A DNA stretch of 34,794 nt from Candidatus Brocadia sp. WS118 (GTDB taxonomy: Bacteria; Planctomycetota; Brocadiia; Brocadiales; Brocadiaceae): contig PHFX01000020.1 in NCBI GenBank assembly GCA_007618135.1, positions 1 through 34,794 of the forward strand, given 5' to 3'. This document shows positions 7,293 to 15,783 of the stretch, piece after piece (positions within the stretch are counted from its first letter, which is position 1; every line of letters starts with the position of its first letter). The position numbers and the translations under genes were made by a program. Under the pieces are notes generated by a model. That model did not search any database, had not been told where the DNA came from, and saw nothing but the letters and a program-made list of their open reading frames with translations.

Positions 7293-9674
7293 GTGGAAAG
7301 AAAATATCCCAAACTTCCTTATATCTTTATAGCGGTCATATCGGCAGGGGTTTTCCTGAATTCGCTTCAGAGCGGATTTGTCTACGATGATATCGGGGTG
7401 ATTGAAGATAATTATTTTATACGCACACTCCATAATATTCCAAAAATCTTTAGTAAAGATTATTTCCACCTTTCCAATGAATTAAGTTACCGCCCAGTCG
7501 TCACCCTGAGTTATTTCGCAGACTGGGCAATCTGGCAACTCAATCCTTCTGGTTATCATCTGACGAATGTCCTGTTGCATGCGATAAATGGCGTTCTCCT
7601 GTACTTCCTGGCTTTCCGGCTGATACGGGTACGCTCTGTTGCATTGCTTTCGGCAGTGCTGTTTTCAATTCATCCGTGCGGAACGGAGACGGTGAATGCC
7701 ATAAGTTACCGGGAAGATCTCTTTGTTGTCCTGTTTACCTTGATATCATGCCTCTGTTTGATTCAATCAGGCCGGAATCGTTGTTGTTCATACGGAAACA
7801 AATCTTTTCATTCACCCTTACAAAACAGGAAGATGATAGCTGAGGATAAAGATGGTCCTGCCCGGCGTGCACCCGGGCTGAGAAAGAGGTTTTTTTATGC
7901 AATGGCCCTTTTCGCCTATCTGCTCAGCCTCTTTTCTAAAGAGACGGCGATAGTAACGCCCTTGTTTATTTTTCTCTACTGGGCATTGTGCATGCAGAAA
8001 GAACCTCATCCATCGTATTCCTATCGAGAGGCGGCGACACATTCCTTTCCTCTCCTGGCAAACGGGCATAAACCGGTAAGCCATGTGAAGTCAGGGTGGA
8101 TTAACGATTTTCTCGGCTATTATCTTGGATATGTGCTCATAAGCCTCTTCTATGTGCTGATCCGTTTTGTTGTCTTAAAAAACCCGATGGAGGTGTCCGT
8201 TGGTTATGTGCAGGACAGTATTGCGATCAATTTTATGACGATGGTAAAGATTCTGGCGTCATACGTAAAACTTATGTTTTTCCCGTTTCGTCTGAGTGCC
8301 GATTATACGATTACTCCTGTCACTTCGGTCTTTGACGTCTCTTTTATCACAAGTTGCATACTCCTTATTACTGTGGGTAGTATTATTTTCAGGGTTGTAA
8401 AGCGGGGTCGGGGGTCTGAGGTCAGGGATCGGATGTCGGAAGCTAAAAGCCAGACACCTAATCCCCGATCCCTGATTACTCTCGAAGGACGCACTGCAAA
8501 AGAGATATTTTTATCGGATAATATGATCAATATGCCCCGGATATACGGCCTGTTCATGCTGTGTTTCTTCGTGGCGCTGCTGCCGGTATTAAATATTATT
8601 CCCATCGGGCACATTATGGCAGACCGGTACCTTTACCTCCCTGTGGCGGGATTTTGTGTTATCATCGGTGGTCTTTTAATAAGTGCGGTGTCTGTGCAAT
8701 CTCCTGAAGACAGGCGGCGTCCTGTTTCCTCTCATCAACGCAACCGCCGTAGCTATGTTTCTGTGGCGCTTATCGTAACACTCTGTGCATCGTTTTCAAT
8801 AATGACCCTATTGAGAAACAGGGATTGGCAGAACGAGTATGCCTTTTGGACTACGATCCTGAAGGAACAACCTCACAATTACGATGCCCATAATAATTTG
8901 GGAAATTATTTCTACAAACAGGGAAGATTAGACAGAGCGATTCGAGAGCTGGAAGAGGCGGTCGGGTTGAACCAGAATTATCCTGAAGGACACAACAGTC
9001 TTGGAACGATGTATATGGACCAGGGACTCATCGACAAGGCTATTGCTGAGTACCATGAGGCAATAAAGTATAAACCTCTATTTCCCCATGCCTACTACAA
9101 CCTGGGAAATGCCTGTATTAAAAAAGGTTTACTGGATGATAGTATTGGTTATTTTCAAAAGGCCATCAGCATGGGCATGTATAATCCCCAGGTCTATAAT
9201 AATCTTGGTAGTGCGTATATTAAAAAAGGTATGCTCGATGGGGCGGTAGAGTATTATCAAAAGGCATTATCGGTCTACCCTGATTTTGCGGAAGTGCATA
9301 GCAACCTGGGGTATGTCTATACCGAAAAGGGTGATTTGGACAAGGCGATTTCTGAACTGAAAGAGGCATTGCGGTTACAACCGGGTCATGCCAATGCCCA
9401 CAATAATCTTGGGGCCATCTATTGCCAAAAGGGATTATTCGATTTGGCACAGCAGGAATTCCTTGCAGCTGTCAGCTACGATCCCCGCAATGCAAGTGCC
9501 CACAAGAATATTGGAATGATCTACTTTACGAAAGGGGATAAGGAACGGGCACGATCACATCTGGGAGAAATGCTGAAATACGACCCGAATTATCTCAGGA
9601 ATCCGGACATATACGCAATTGTATCAGACCTTGGATTGCTAAAGAAGCCGGTGACCCCGCAGCGAAATGAGTAG
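7293..9674 (+). CDS. Polytopic membrane protein with C-terminal TPR repeats (GT-C glycosyltransferase-like)
   Basis: In this 793-residue protein the first ~500 residues hold about ten hydrophobic helices. An acidic YDDIGVIEDN motif lies in the first periplasmic loop (about 31-40), followed by SYRPVVTLSY and the GYHLTNVLLHAING segment. This layout fits large GT-C/TMTC-like proteins that transfer sugars from lipid carriers; catalysis is not proven. Residues ~525-775 form seven 34-residue TPRs (NNLGNYFYKQGRLDRAI type). Two loops, at about 163-200 and 372-405, are charged and look inserted; the second is encoded by a DNA inverted repeat (8422-8475). The start is a GTG at 7293 without a good ribosome-binding site. 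An in-frame stop at 7269 excludes a start further upstream, so a later start is the alternative. Confidence 0.75.
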   Translation: MERKYPKLPYIFIAVISAGVFLNSLQSGFVYDDIGVIEDNYFIRTLHNIPKIFSKDYFHLSNELSYRPVVTLSYFADWAIWQLNPSGYHLTNVLLHAINGVLLYFLAFRLIRVRSVALLSAVLFSIHPCGTETVNAISYREDLFVVLFTLISCLCLIQSGRNRCCSYGNKSFHSPLQNRKMIAEDKDGPARRAPGLRKRFFYAMALFAYLLSLFSKETAIVTPLFIFLYWALCMQKEPHPSYSYREAATHSFPLLANGHKPVSHVKSGWINDFLGYYLGYVLISLFYVLIRFVVLKNPMEVSVGYVQDSIAINFMTMVKILASYVKLMFFPFRLSADYTITPVTSVFDVSFITSCILLITVGSIIFRVVKRGRGSEVRDRMSEAKSQTPNPRSLITLEGRTAKEIFLSDNMINMPRIYGLFMLCFFVALLPVLNIIPIGHIMADRYLYLPVAGFCVIIGGLLISAVSVQSPEDRRRPVSSHQRNRRSYVSVALIVTLCASFSIMTLLRNRDWQNEYAFWTTILKEQPHNYDAHNNLGNYFYKQGRLDRAIRELEEAVGLNQNYPEGHNSLGTMYMDQGLIDKAIAEYHEAIKYKPLFPHAYYNLGNACIKKGLLDDSIGYFQKAISMGMYNPQVYNNLGSAYIKKGMLDGAVEYYQKALSVYPDFAEVHSNLGYVYTEKGDLDKAISELKEALRLQPGHANAHNNLGAIYCQKGLFDLAQQEFLAAVSYDPRNASAHKNIGMIYFTKGDKERARSHLGEMLKYDPNYLRNPDIYAIVSDLGLLKKPVTPQRNE
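8408..8480 (+). repeat. Palindromic repeat-like insert inside the TPR membrane protein gene
   Basis: TCAGGGATCGG (8422-8432) and CCGATCCCTGA (8465-8475) form a perfect 11-bp inverted repeat. It lies in a G-rich stretch that translates without stops into a hydrophilic loop. Base use differs from the flanks, and it interrupts a membrane domain between two helices, so it looks like a repeat element accommodated in frame. Confidence 0.5.
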
Positions 9675-9835
9675 TGTGCATCCCGAATATACTCAAGAGG
9701 CTCACAATTACCAATTTAAAATTCATCTTTTATGAACATCTTGAGCATACCAGCCGATTTTCGATTGTGTTTTTGTGTCATCTTGTGATATATTCTTCAT
9801 CTCACTTCGACGGCAAGGTTTCCTTATTTAGGTTT

Positions 9836-10994
<1,159 letters not shown>

Positions 10995-11042
10995 TGTATT
11001 GTTTGTAAAATTTTGATTGCTTTGATAAGTACCAAACAACAA

Positions 11043-11155
11043 ATTCCAAATACCAAATAAATTCAAATAGAAAAACACAAAATCCCAAACGAATTGATTG
11101 GATTATCTTGGAATCTGATATTTGGGATTTATTTGGACTTTGGTATTTGAGATTT
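11043..11155. repeat. A/T-rich imperfect inverted repeat (CCAAATACCAAATAAA type)
   Basis: The left part (ATTCCAAATACCAAATAAATT, AAAATCCCAAA) is the imperfect complement of the right part (TTTGGGATTTATTTGG, TTTGGTATTTGAGATTTG). It could fold into a long A/T hairpin after mdh. It abuts the MITE-like element at 11164. Confidence 0.55.
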
Positions 11156-11163
11156 GAAAATTA

Positions 11164-11312
11164 GTAACAATTTAGTTTTTTGAAAAAGTAGGGGCGAAGC
11201 ATTTGCCAGTTTAGGTATGAATGCATGTATACCAATTATTGCAAATGCTTCGCCCCTACACTGTACGTCAAACACACCATTATTGGAATTTTTCAAAAAA
11301 CTAAATTGTTAC
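11164..11312. mobile_element. MITE-like element, copy 1 (149 bp, exact 8-bp target duplication)
   Basis: Terminal inverted repeats GTAACAATTTAG...TTTTTTGAAAA bound the element, and GAAAATTA flanks it directly at 11156-11163 and 11313-11320. Inside is a perfect 19-bp inverted pair, GTAGGGGCGAAGCATTTGC/GCAAATGCTTCGCCCCTAC. It has no coding capacity. Copy 2 lies at 27020-27169. This is the structure expected of a non-autonomous transposon moved by a transposase encoded elsewhere. Its right end is 15 bp from the pyrE start. Confidence 0.8.
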
Positions 11313-11327
11313 GAAAATTATTAAGCT

Positions 11328-11900
11328 ATGAACCTCGTTAAAGCTGAAAAGCGACTACTCGAAATTCTTTTGCAGAAATCCTTCAAATATAGTGAAGAGC
11401 CTGTCTTCAAACTGGTGTCGGGAAGGATGAGCAACTATTACATTAATTGCAAGACGACAACGTTAGACCCGGAGGCCATGCTCTTAATCGGGCATCTTTT
11501 TTATCATAAGGTCAAGCCGTTTCATATCCATGCCATTGGGGGGCTGACCTTGGGCGCAGACCCAATTGCCTTTGCTACCGCCATGGTCAGCGGCATGCAG
11601 GACGATGCGATTAATGCCTTTGTGGTGCGAAAAAAGGCAAAGGAACATGGATTAATGAAATGGATTGAAGGTAATGTGCGGGAAGGGGACAAGGTTATCA
11701 TTGTAGATGATGTCGTAACCACCGGTCAGTCAACGATAGATGCCATTGACCGTGCCAGGGAGTCAAAGCTGGATGTCATTAAGGCTGTTGCCCTGGTGGA
11801 TCGCCAGGAAGGTGGCCGGGAAAATATTGAAAGAAAGAAGATTCCTTTTGAATCGATCTTTACACGGGATGATTTAATGAATCTTTATAACAAATCATAA
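11328..11900 (+). CDS. pyrE: Orotate phosphoribosyltransferase
   Basis: These 190 residues have the type I PRPP-binding motif KVIIVDDVVTTGQST (about 121-135), the orotate/PRPP segment AIGGLTLGADPIA, and VVRKKAKEHG with the catalytic lysine region. It joins orotate and PRPP to make orotidine 5'-phosphate in pyrimidine synthesis. The length is slightly below the E. coli enzyme (213 aa) but normal for the family. No strong ribosome-binding site precedes the ATG at 11328; the transposon-like element ends just upstream and may have altered the leader. Confidence 0.93.
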   Translation: MNLVKAEKRLLEILLQKSFKYSEEPVFKLVSGRMSNYYINCKTTTLDPEAMLLIGHLFYHKVKPFHIHAIGGLTLGADPIAFATAMVSGMQDDAINAFVVRKKAKEHGLMKWIEGNVREGDKVIIVDDVVTTGQSTIDAIDRARESKLDVIKAVALVDRQEGGRENIERKKIPFESIFTRDDLMNLYNKS

Positions 11901-11905
11901 TAATT

Positions 11906-12032
11906 ACCACAGAGGCACAGAGACCACAAAGGAAAAGAAGCTGGGGGGGTTGAGAGGTTGATATATTCCCAACTTCCTAACTGCTCATCTTCTCAACCTC
12001 TGTTTTCTCTGAGTTCTTTGCATCTTTGCGGT
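11906..12032. repeat. Imperfect inverted repeat (ACCACAGAGGCACAGAG type)
   Basis: ACCACAGAGGCACAGAG near the left end is the imperfect complement of CTCTGAGTTCTTTGCATCTTTGCGGT near the right end. An inner GGTTGAGAGG/TTCTCAACC pair gives a two-tier hairpin. It fills the pyrE-sdh spacer and runs to within 10 bp of the next start. Confidence 0.5.
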
Positions 12033-12040
12033 GAAAAATA

Positions 12041-12409
12041 ATGAACATTGAAAAACGGGGCTATTGGTCGTGGTTTTTGCAGAGAATTACCGCCATATTG
12101 CTGGTGATGGGGATGTCGATTCATTTCTTTGTCTTTCATTTTAGCCCTGGCAGGTATGCCTCCCGCTATTACGATGAAATTGTCCACCGGTTTTGTTCGC
12201 CGGGATGGATTGCCTTCCATGTCTGCCTCCTTGCGCTGGTTGTTTTTCACGGCCTGAATGGATTGTGGGGCATATTTGCAGACTTTCCGTGGCACGAAAG
12301 AGTCATACAATTCGTGAGGTGGGTGCTCTGGTTGACGGGGCTTACTCTCTTTGGTGTCGGGGTATATATTCTTATTTGGTTTGCAACAACCACAAATAGT
12401 GGGTTTTAG
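12041..12409 (+). CDS. sdhD: Succinate dehydrogenase membrane anchor, SdhD-like
   Basis: These 122 residues have three hydrophobic helices (about 17-38, 60-85 and 95-117). The first helix begins WFLQRITAILL; the second ends HGLNGLWGIFADF, comparable to the His-x-x-x-Gly...Asp segment of SdhD. It would help hold the catalytic dimer on the membrane and bind heme b and quinone. The neighbour 12410-12793 resembles SdhC more, so the order here is SdhD-SdhC-like, opposite to E. coli. Assignment between C and D is tentative; succinate dehydrogenase anchor is secure. Confidence 0.75.
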   Translation: MNIEKRGYWSWFLQRITAILLVMGMSIHFFVFHFSPGRYASRYYDEIVHRFCSPGWIAFHVCLLALVVFHGLNGLWGIFADFPWHERVIQFVRWVLWLTGLTLFGVGVYILIWFATTTNSGF

Positions 12410-12793
12410 GTGTCAGCAATGAATATCCGGAAAATCAAAGAAGTTTTTCAAGATCTCGTAAAAAACAGAAATGCAGGTATGTACGCCTTCTGGATCCATC
12501 GCATTACCGGTGTCGTGGTTACCGTATTTCTCTTTTTGCATATCTGGACACTGAGCGCCGTTTTTCGGGGAAAAGATGCCTACGATTATGCAATTAGCAA
12601 ATTTGATACGACCTTTGGGTATCTGTTTCAATATGTGTTGCTCCTTACCGTAGCGATACACCTGGTCAACGGAATTCGGATTACGGTGGTTGATTTTTGC
12701 GGTGTCACCCGCAGTCAAAAGAAGTTGTTGTGGATATCAATTTTTGCCTTTCTCGTGGTTGCAGCCGTCGGTGCCAAGACGGTACTTTGGTAG
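12410..12793 (+). CDS. sdhC: Succinate dehydrogenase cytochrome b556 subunit, SdhC-like
   Basis: These 127 residues have three helices. The N-terminal cytoplasmic region leads into [17 protein letters not shown], the SdhC quinone/heme signature, and [13 protein letters not shown] near residues 83-95 holds another heme-ligand-type His. GTG at 12410 directly follows the previous stop; the ATG at 12419 is an equally plausible start. Together with the upstream anchor it should bind heme and quinone for complex II. sdhA follows only after an unrelated gene, and no iron-sulfur subunit is seen. Confidence 0.78.
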   Translation: MSAMNIRKIKEVFQDLVKNRNAGMYAFWIHRITGVVVTVFLFLHIWTLSAVFRGKDAYDYAISKFDTTFGYLFQYVLLLTVAIHLVNGIRITVVDFCGVTRSQKKLLWISIFAFLVVAAVGAKTVLW

Positions 12794-12848
12794 TGTCAGA
12801 AACAGAGGTATCATTGAAAACCAGTCCCGTCTTTGCGATAAATATTTT

Positions 12849-13730
12849 ATGGCTGATATAATTCTTAATGATATGGAGATATCCAACCTTATAAAGGAGC
12901 GAAAAGAATTCCCTCTCAATTATGAAATCCTTTTTCAAGCAAAAGATAAAATGGATATTGCTTTAATAGAAAGTGAATTTAAAAAGAAGATATGCGAGAA
13001 AATAGAAATTTTTCCTGAAGGCAAAGAAAGGTTCAAAATATTCACACCTTTTATGTTTGCGGATGGTGACCATTTGGTATCTGTATTAAAAAAATTACCC
13101 AAAGGATGGGTTATTACAGATGAGGCTCATACGTATATGCATCTTAGCTACGAGCTCGATATGAAGGATTTGGAAAAGGGAACCAGGCAAAAAATAATCA
13201 GTTCAACGCTGTCCATGTTTAATCTGGAGGAGAGCGATGGTGAAATATTGGTAAATGTAGAAGATAACATGTATGGTGACGCCCTTTACAACTTTGTTCA
13301 AGGGATTTTGAAAATTACTGATATAAATTATTTGAATCGGGAACGCGTCAGGTCTACCTTTATGGAAGATTTTAAGGCATACATAACTGAAAAAGTCGAT
13401 GAGAACAGAAGGTTTTTTGATTATTTTGACAAAGTACATGATCCGGAAGGGAAATATACTGTTGATTGTAGGATAAACGGTATGAAAAAACCTCTTTATA
13501 TTTTTGCTGTTGCCACTGATGATAAATGCAGGGATGCAACAATCGGTTGCTTGCAATATGAAAAATGGGGAATGCCATTTCGTTCTGTGGCTATTTTTGA
13601 AGATCAAGAGAAAATTAGTCGTAAGGTTTTGGCTCGGTTTAGCGATGTTTGTGAAAAACAATTCTCTAGCCTTTATTTAAATAAGGATAGAATTGAAAAA
13701 TATTTGCAAGAACAAATGAAAGAAACTTAA
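12849..13730 (+). CDS. DUF1828/DUF1829-type protein of unknown function
   Basis: These 293 residues resemble the DUF1828 family: an N-terminal domain with [23 protein letters not shown] and a [10 protein letters not shown] motif (about 82-110), then a central and C-terminal DUF1829-like part ([25 protein letters not shown]). The role is unknown; relatives are often found near mobile or defence genes. It sits between the sdh anchors and sdhA in the same orientation, is more A/T-rich than its neighbours and has a weak ribosome-binding site. It therefore looks like a late insertion into the sdh operon. The open frame continues upstream into the sdhC gene in another frame, so the ATG at 12849 is chosen. 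Confidence 0.7.
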   Translation: MADIILNDMEISNLIKERKEFPLNYEILFQAKDKMDIALIESEFKKKICEKIEIFPEGKERFKIFTPFMFADGDHLVSVLKKLPKGWVITDEAHTYMHLSYELDMKDLEKGTRQKIISSTLSMFNLEESDGEILVNVEDNMYGDALYNFVQGILKITDINYLNRERVRSTFMEDFKAYITEKVDENRRFFDYFDKVHDPEGKYTVDCRINGMKKPLYIFAVATDDKCRDATIGCLQYEKWGMPFRSVAIFEDQEKISRKVLARFSDVCEKQFSSLYLNKDRIEKYLQEQMKET

Positions 13731-13792
13731 AAACAGCGACAGAAAATATCAGAAAAGATGCAGGGTTGTTACTGCATTTCAAGGAAAATTTC

Positions 13793-15517
13793 ATGATTTA
13801 TCATGATGCTATCGTCGTGGGCGGAGGGTTGGCAGGTCTGAGGGCTGCCATTGCACTCAATCAGCATAATGTGAAGGTTGCGGTGATTTCCAAGGTGCAC
13901 CCCATCCGGTCGCATTCGGTTGCTGCTCAGGGCGGAATTAATGCACCCCTGGGTAATCATCCGCGCGGTATTTACGACACCTGGGAAAAACACGCCTTCG
14001 ATACGGTAAAAGGAAGCGATTACCTGGCAGACCAGGATGCCGTTATCCGCATGACCAAGGAAGCTGCCGAACGCATCTATGAGATGGAGCACTGGGGGTG
14101 CCCTTTCAGCCGGACTTCTGAAGGGAAGATCGCCCAGCGGCCCTTTGGCGGTGCCGGTTTTCCTCGTACCTGCTATGCAGCTGACAAGACCGGGCATGCC
14201 CTTTTGCACACCTTATATCAACAAACCATTAAATTCAAACAGGCAGCTGAAAGGAACGAGATTGTCATCTATGAAGAATGGTTAGTGACAGACCTTGTGA
14301 TTGAAGACGGGGTTTGCGTGGGTGTAATTGTGCTGGATATTATTAGTGGAAGGTTAGAGGCATTCCAGGCTGGGGCTGTAATCTTCGCCACGGGGGGTGT
14401 TGGCCGTATTTACGGAAATAGCACGAATGCCCTGATTAATACCGGTATGGGTATGGCAGTGTCATACTGGGCGGGAATACCACTCAAGGATATGGAGTTT
14501 ATCCAGTTTCATCCCACTACCTTATTGGGTAAAAACATTTTGATTACCGAAGGCTGCCGTGGTGAAGGTGGTTTTCTCCTGAATAACAAAGGTGAGCGTT
14601 TTTTAGCCAAATACCATGATTCAAAAAAAGACATGGAAGTGGCTCCCCGCGACATTATTTCCAGGAATATCATGCGTGAGATTATGGCAGATGGTGGTTT
14701 TCATAATAGCTATGTGCATTTGGATTTGAGACACCTCGGTGAGGAAAAGATTGTCCAAAGATTGCCCGGTATACGGGATATTTGTTTGGAATTTGCCGGG
14801 GTAGATCCTGTGACTGATTTCATTCCTATTCAGCCGGGTCAACACTATACCATGGGTGGAATTGATTGTAACACAGAGGGAGAAACGGCGGTAAAAGGCT
14901 TCTATGCAGCCGGAGAGGCGGCTTGTGTGAGTGTGCACGGAGCGAACCGGCTGGGTGGAAATTCATTGCTGGATACAATTGTCTTCGGTGCGATTGCGGG
15001 CGGCAATGCCGCTAAATATGTGCAGGGATTGGAAGGGAAAAAGGGTGAAGGCGCTCTCAGTGATGCGTTAAAGTGTGCAGAGCAAAAGATCGGTACATTG
15101 GGTAAATCAGGGGGGAATGAAATTCAGGCCGATATCAAAGTTGCCCTCAATAAAGTTATGGATACTAAGGTAGGTATCTTTCGTGAGGCCTCTCACTTGA
15201 AAGAAGCTGTGAACGATATCAAAATCCTGCAAGAGCGGTATGAGCGAATTAAGCTGAATTATACCGGTAGACGGGTTAACCTCAGCCTTGTGTGGGCATT
15301 AGAACTGAAGGGCAGTCTCGATGTGGCTGAGGCTGTTGTCGCAGGCGCGTTGGCACGTGAAGAGAGCAGGGGTTCTCACTTCCGGACTGATTTTCCAAAA
15401 CGAGACGATATGGTTTGGCTAAAACACACGTTAGCGTATTTTACCCCTGTTGGGGTAAGATTGGATTATAAACCCGTTAACATTGGGCCTTTTGAGCCAA
15501 AGGAGAGAAAATATTAA
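13793..15517 (+). CDS. sdhA: Succinate dehydrogenase / fumarate reductase flavoprotein subunit
   Basis: The 574-residue protein has FAD-binding GGGLAGL (10-16), RSHSVAAQGGI with His41 for covalent flavin, and RPFGGAGFPRTCYAADKTG. Also present are QFHPTTL, TEGCRGEGG, the active-site region ending in RDIISRNI, HYTMGGI and GEAACVSVHGANRLGGNSLLD. It oxidises succinate to fumarate, or the reverse. The ATG at 13793 with AAGGAA at 13781-13786 is preferred over 13766, because it gives the family N-terminus directly before the dinucleotide fold. No sdhB follows, so the iron-sulfur subunit must be encoded elsewhere. Confidence 0.93.
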   Translation: MIYHDAIVVGGGLAGLRAAIALNQHNVKVAVISKVHPIRSHSVAAQGGINAPLGNHPRGIYDTWEKHAFDTVKGSDYLADQDAVIRMTKEAAERIYEMEHWGCPFSRTSEGKIAQRPFGGAGFPRTCYAADKTGHALLHTLYQQTIKFKQAAERNEIVIYEEWLVTDLVIEDGVCVGVIVLDIISGRLEAFQAGAVIFATGGVGRIYGNSTNALINTGMGMAVSYWAGIPLKDMEFIQFHPTTLLGKNILITEGCRGEGGFLLNNKGERFLAKYHDSKKDMEVAPRDIISRNIMREIMADGGFHNSYVHLDLRHLGEEKIVQRLPGIRDICLEFAGVDPVTDFIPIQPGQHYTMGGIDCNTEGETAVKGFYAAGEAACVSVHGANRLGGNSLLDTIVFGAIAGGNAAKYVQGLEGKKGEGALSDALKCAEQKIGTLGKSGGNEIQADIKVALNKVMDTKVGIFREASHLKEAVNDIKILQERYERIKLNYTGRRVNLSLVWALELKGSLDVAEAVVAGALAREESRGSHFRTDFPKRDDMVWLKHTLAYFTPVGVRLDYKPVNIGPFEPKERKY

Positions 15518-15700
15518 CGGCGTTGTCGGATTGCCCTGAGAAAACCTCTTTTTGCATGGTTTTTTAAGATCCCCTTATTTCCGCTATTTCCGCTGTGTCA
15601 GGGGGATTTCGTTGCGGCTGTACTGCATTTGAAAATAGTGAATCAGGGTGGGCATAATAGTGTCTTTTAAAATATATTTTTACATTTTTGGCAAAGAAAC

Positions 15701-15754
15701 GTAGCGCCGATTTCTTGTGGTCGGTCTTTGGCGGGGGATAAACCACCCACGCTA
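15701..15754 (-). repeat. Mosaic repeat cassette remnant (GTAGCGC type)
   Basis: GTAGCGCCGAT...TTGTGGTCGGTC...GGGGGATAAACC is the reverse complement, with changes, of 29059-29112. It ends ...CGCTA, and the first ATG of the next open frame (15754) overlaps that end. The rest of 15518-15700 shows only a short direct repeat (ATTTCCGCT twice near 15578). Confidence 0.6.
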
Positions 15755-15783
15755 TGCATTCCGATTTATTCGGGTTGGGAAGT

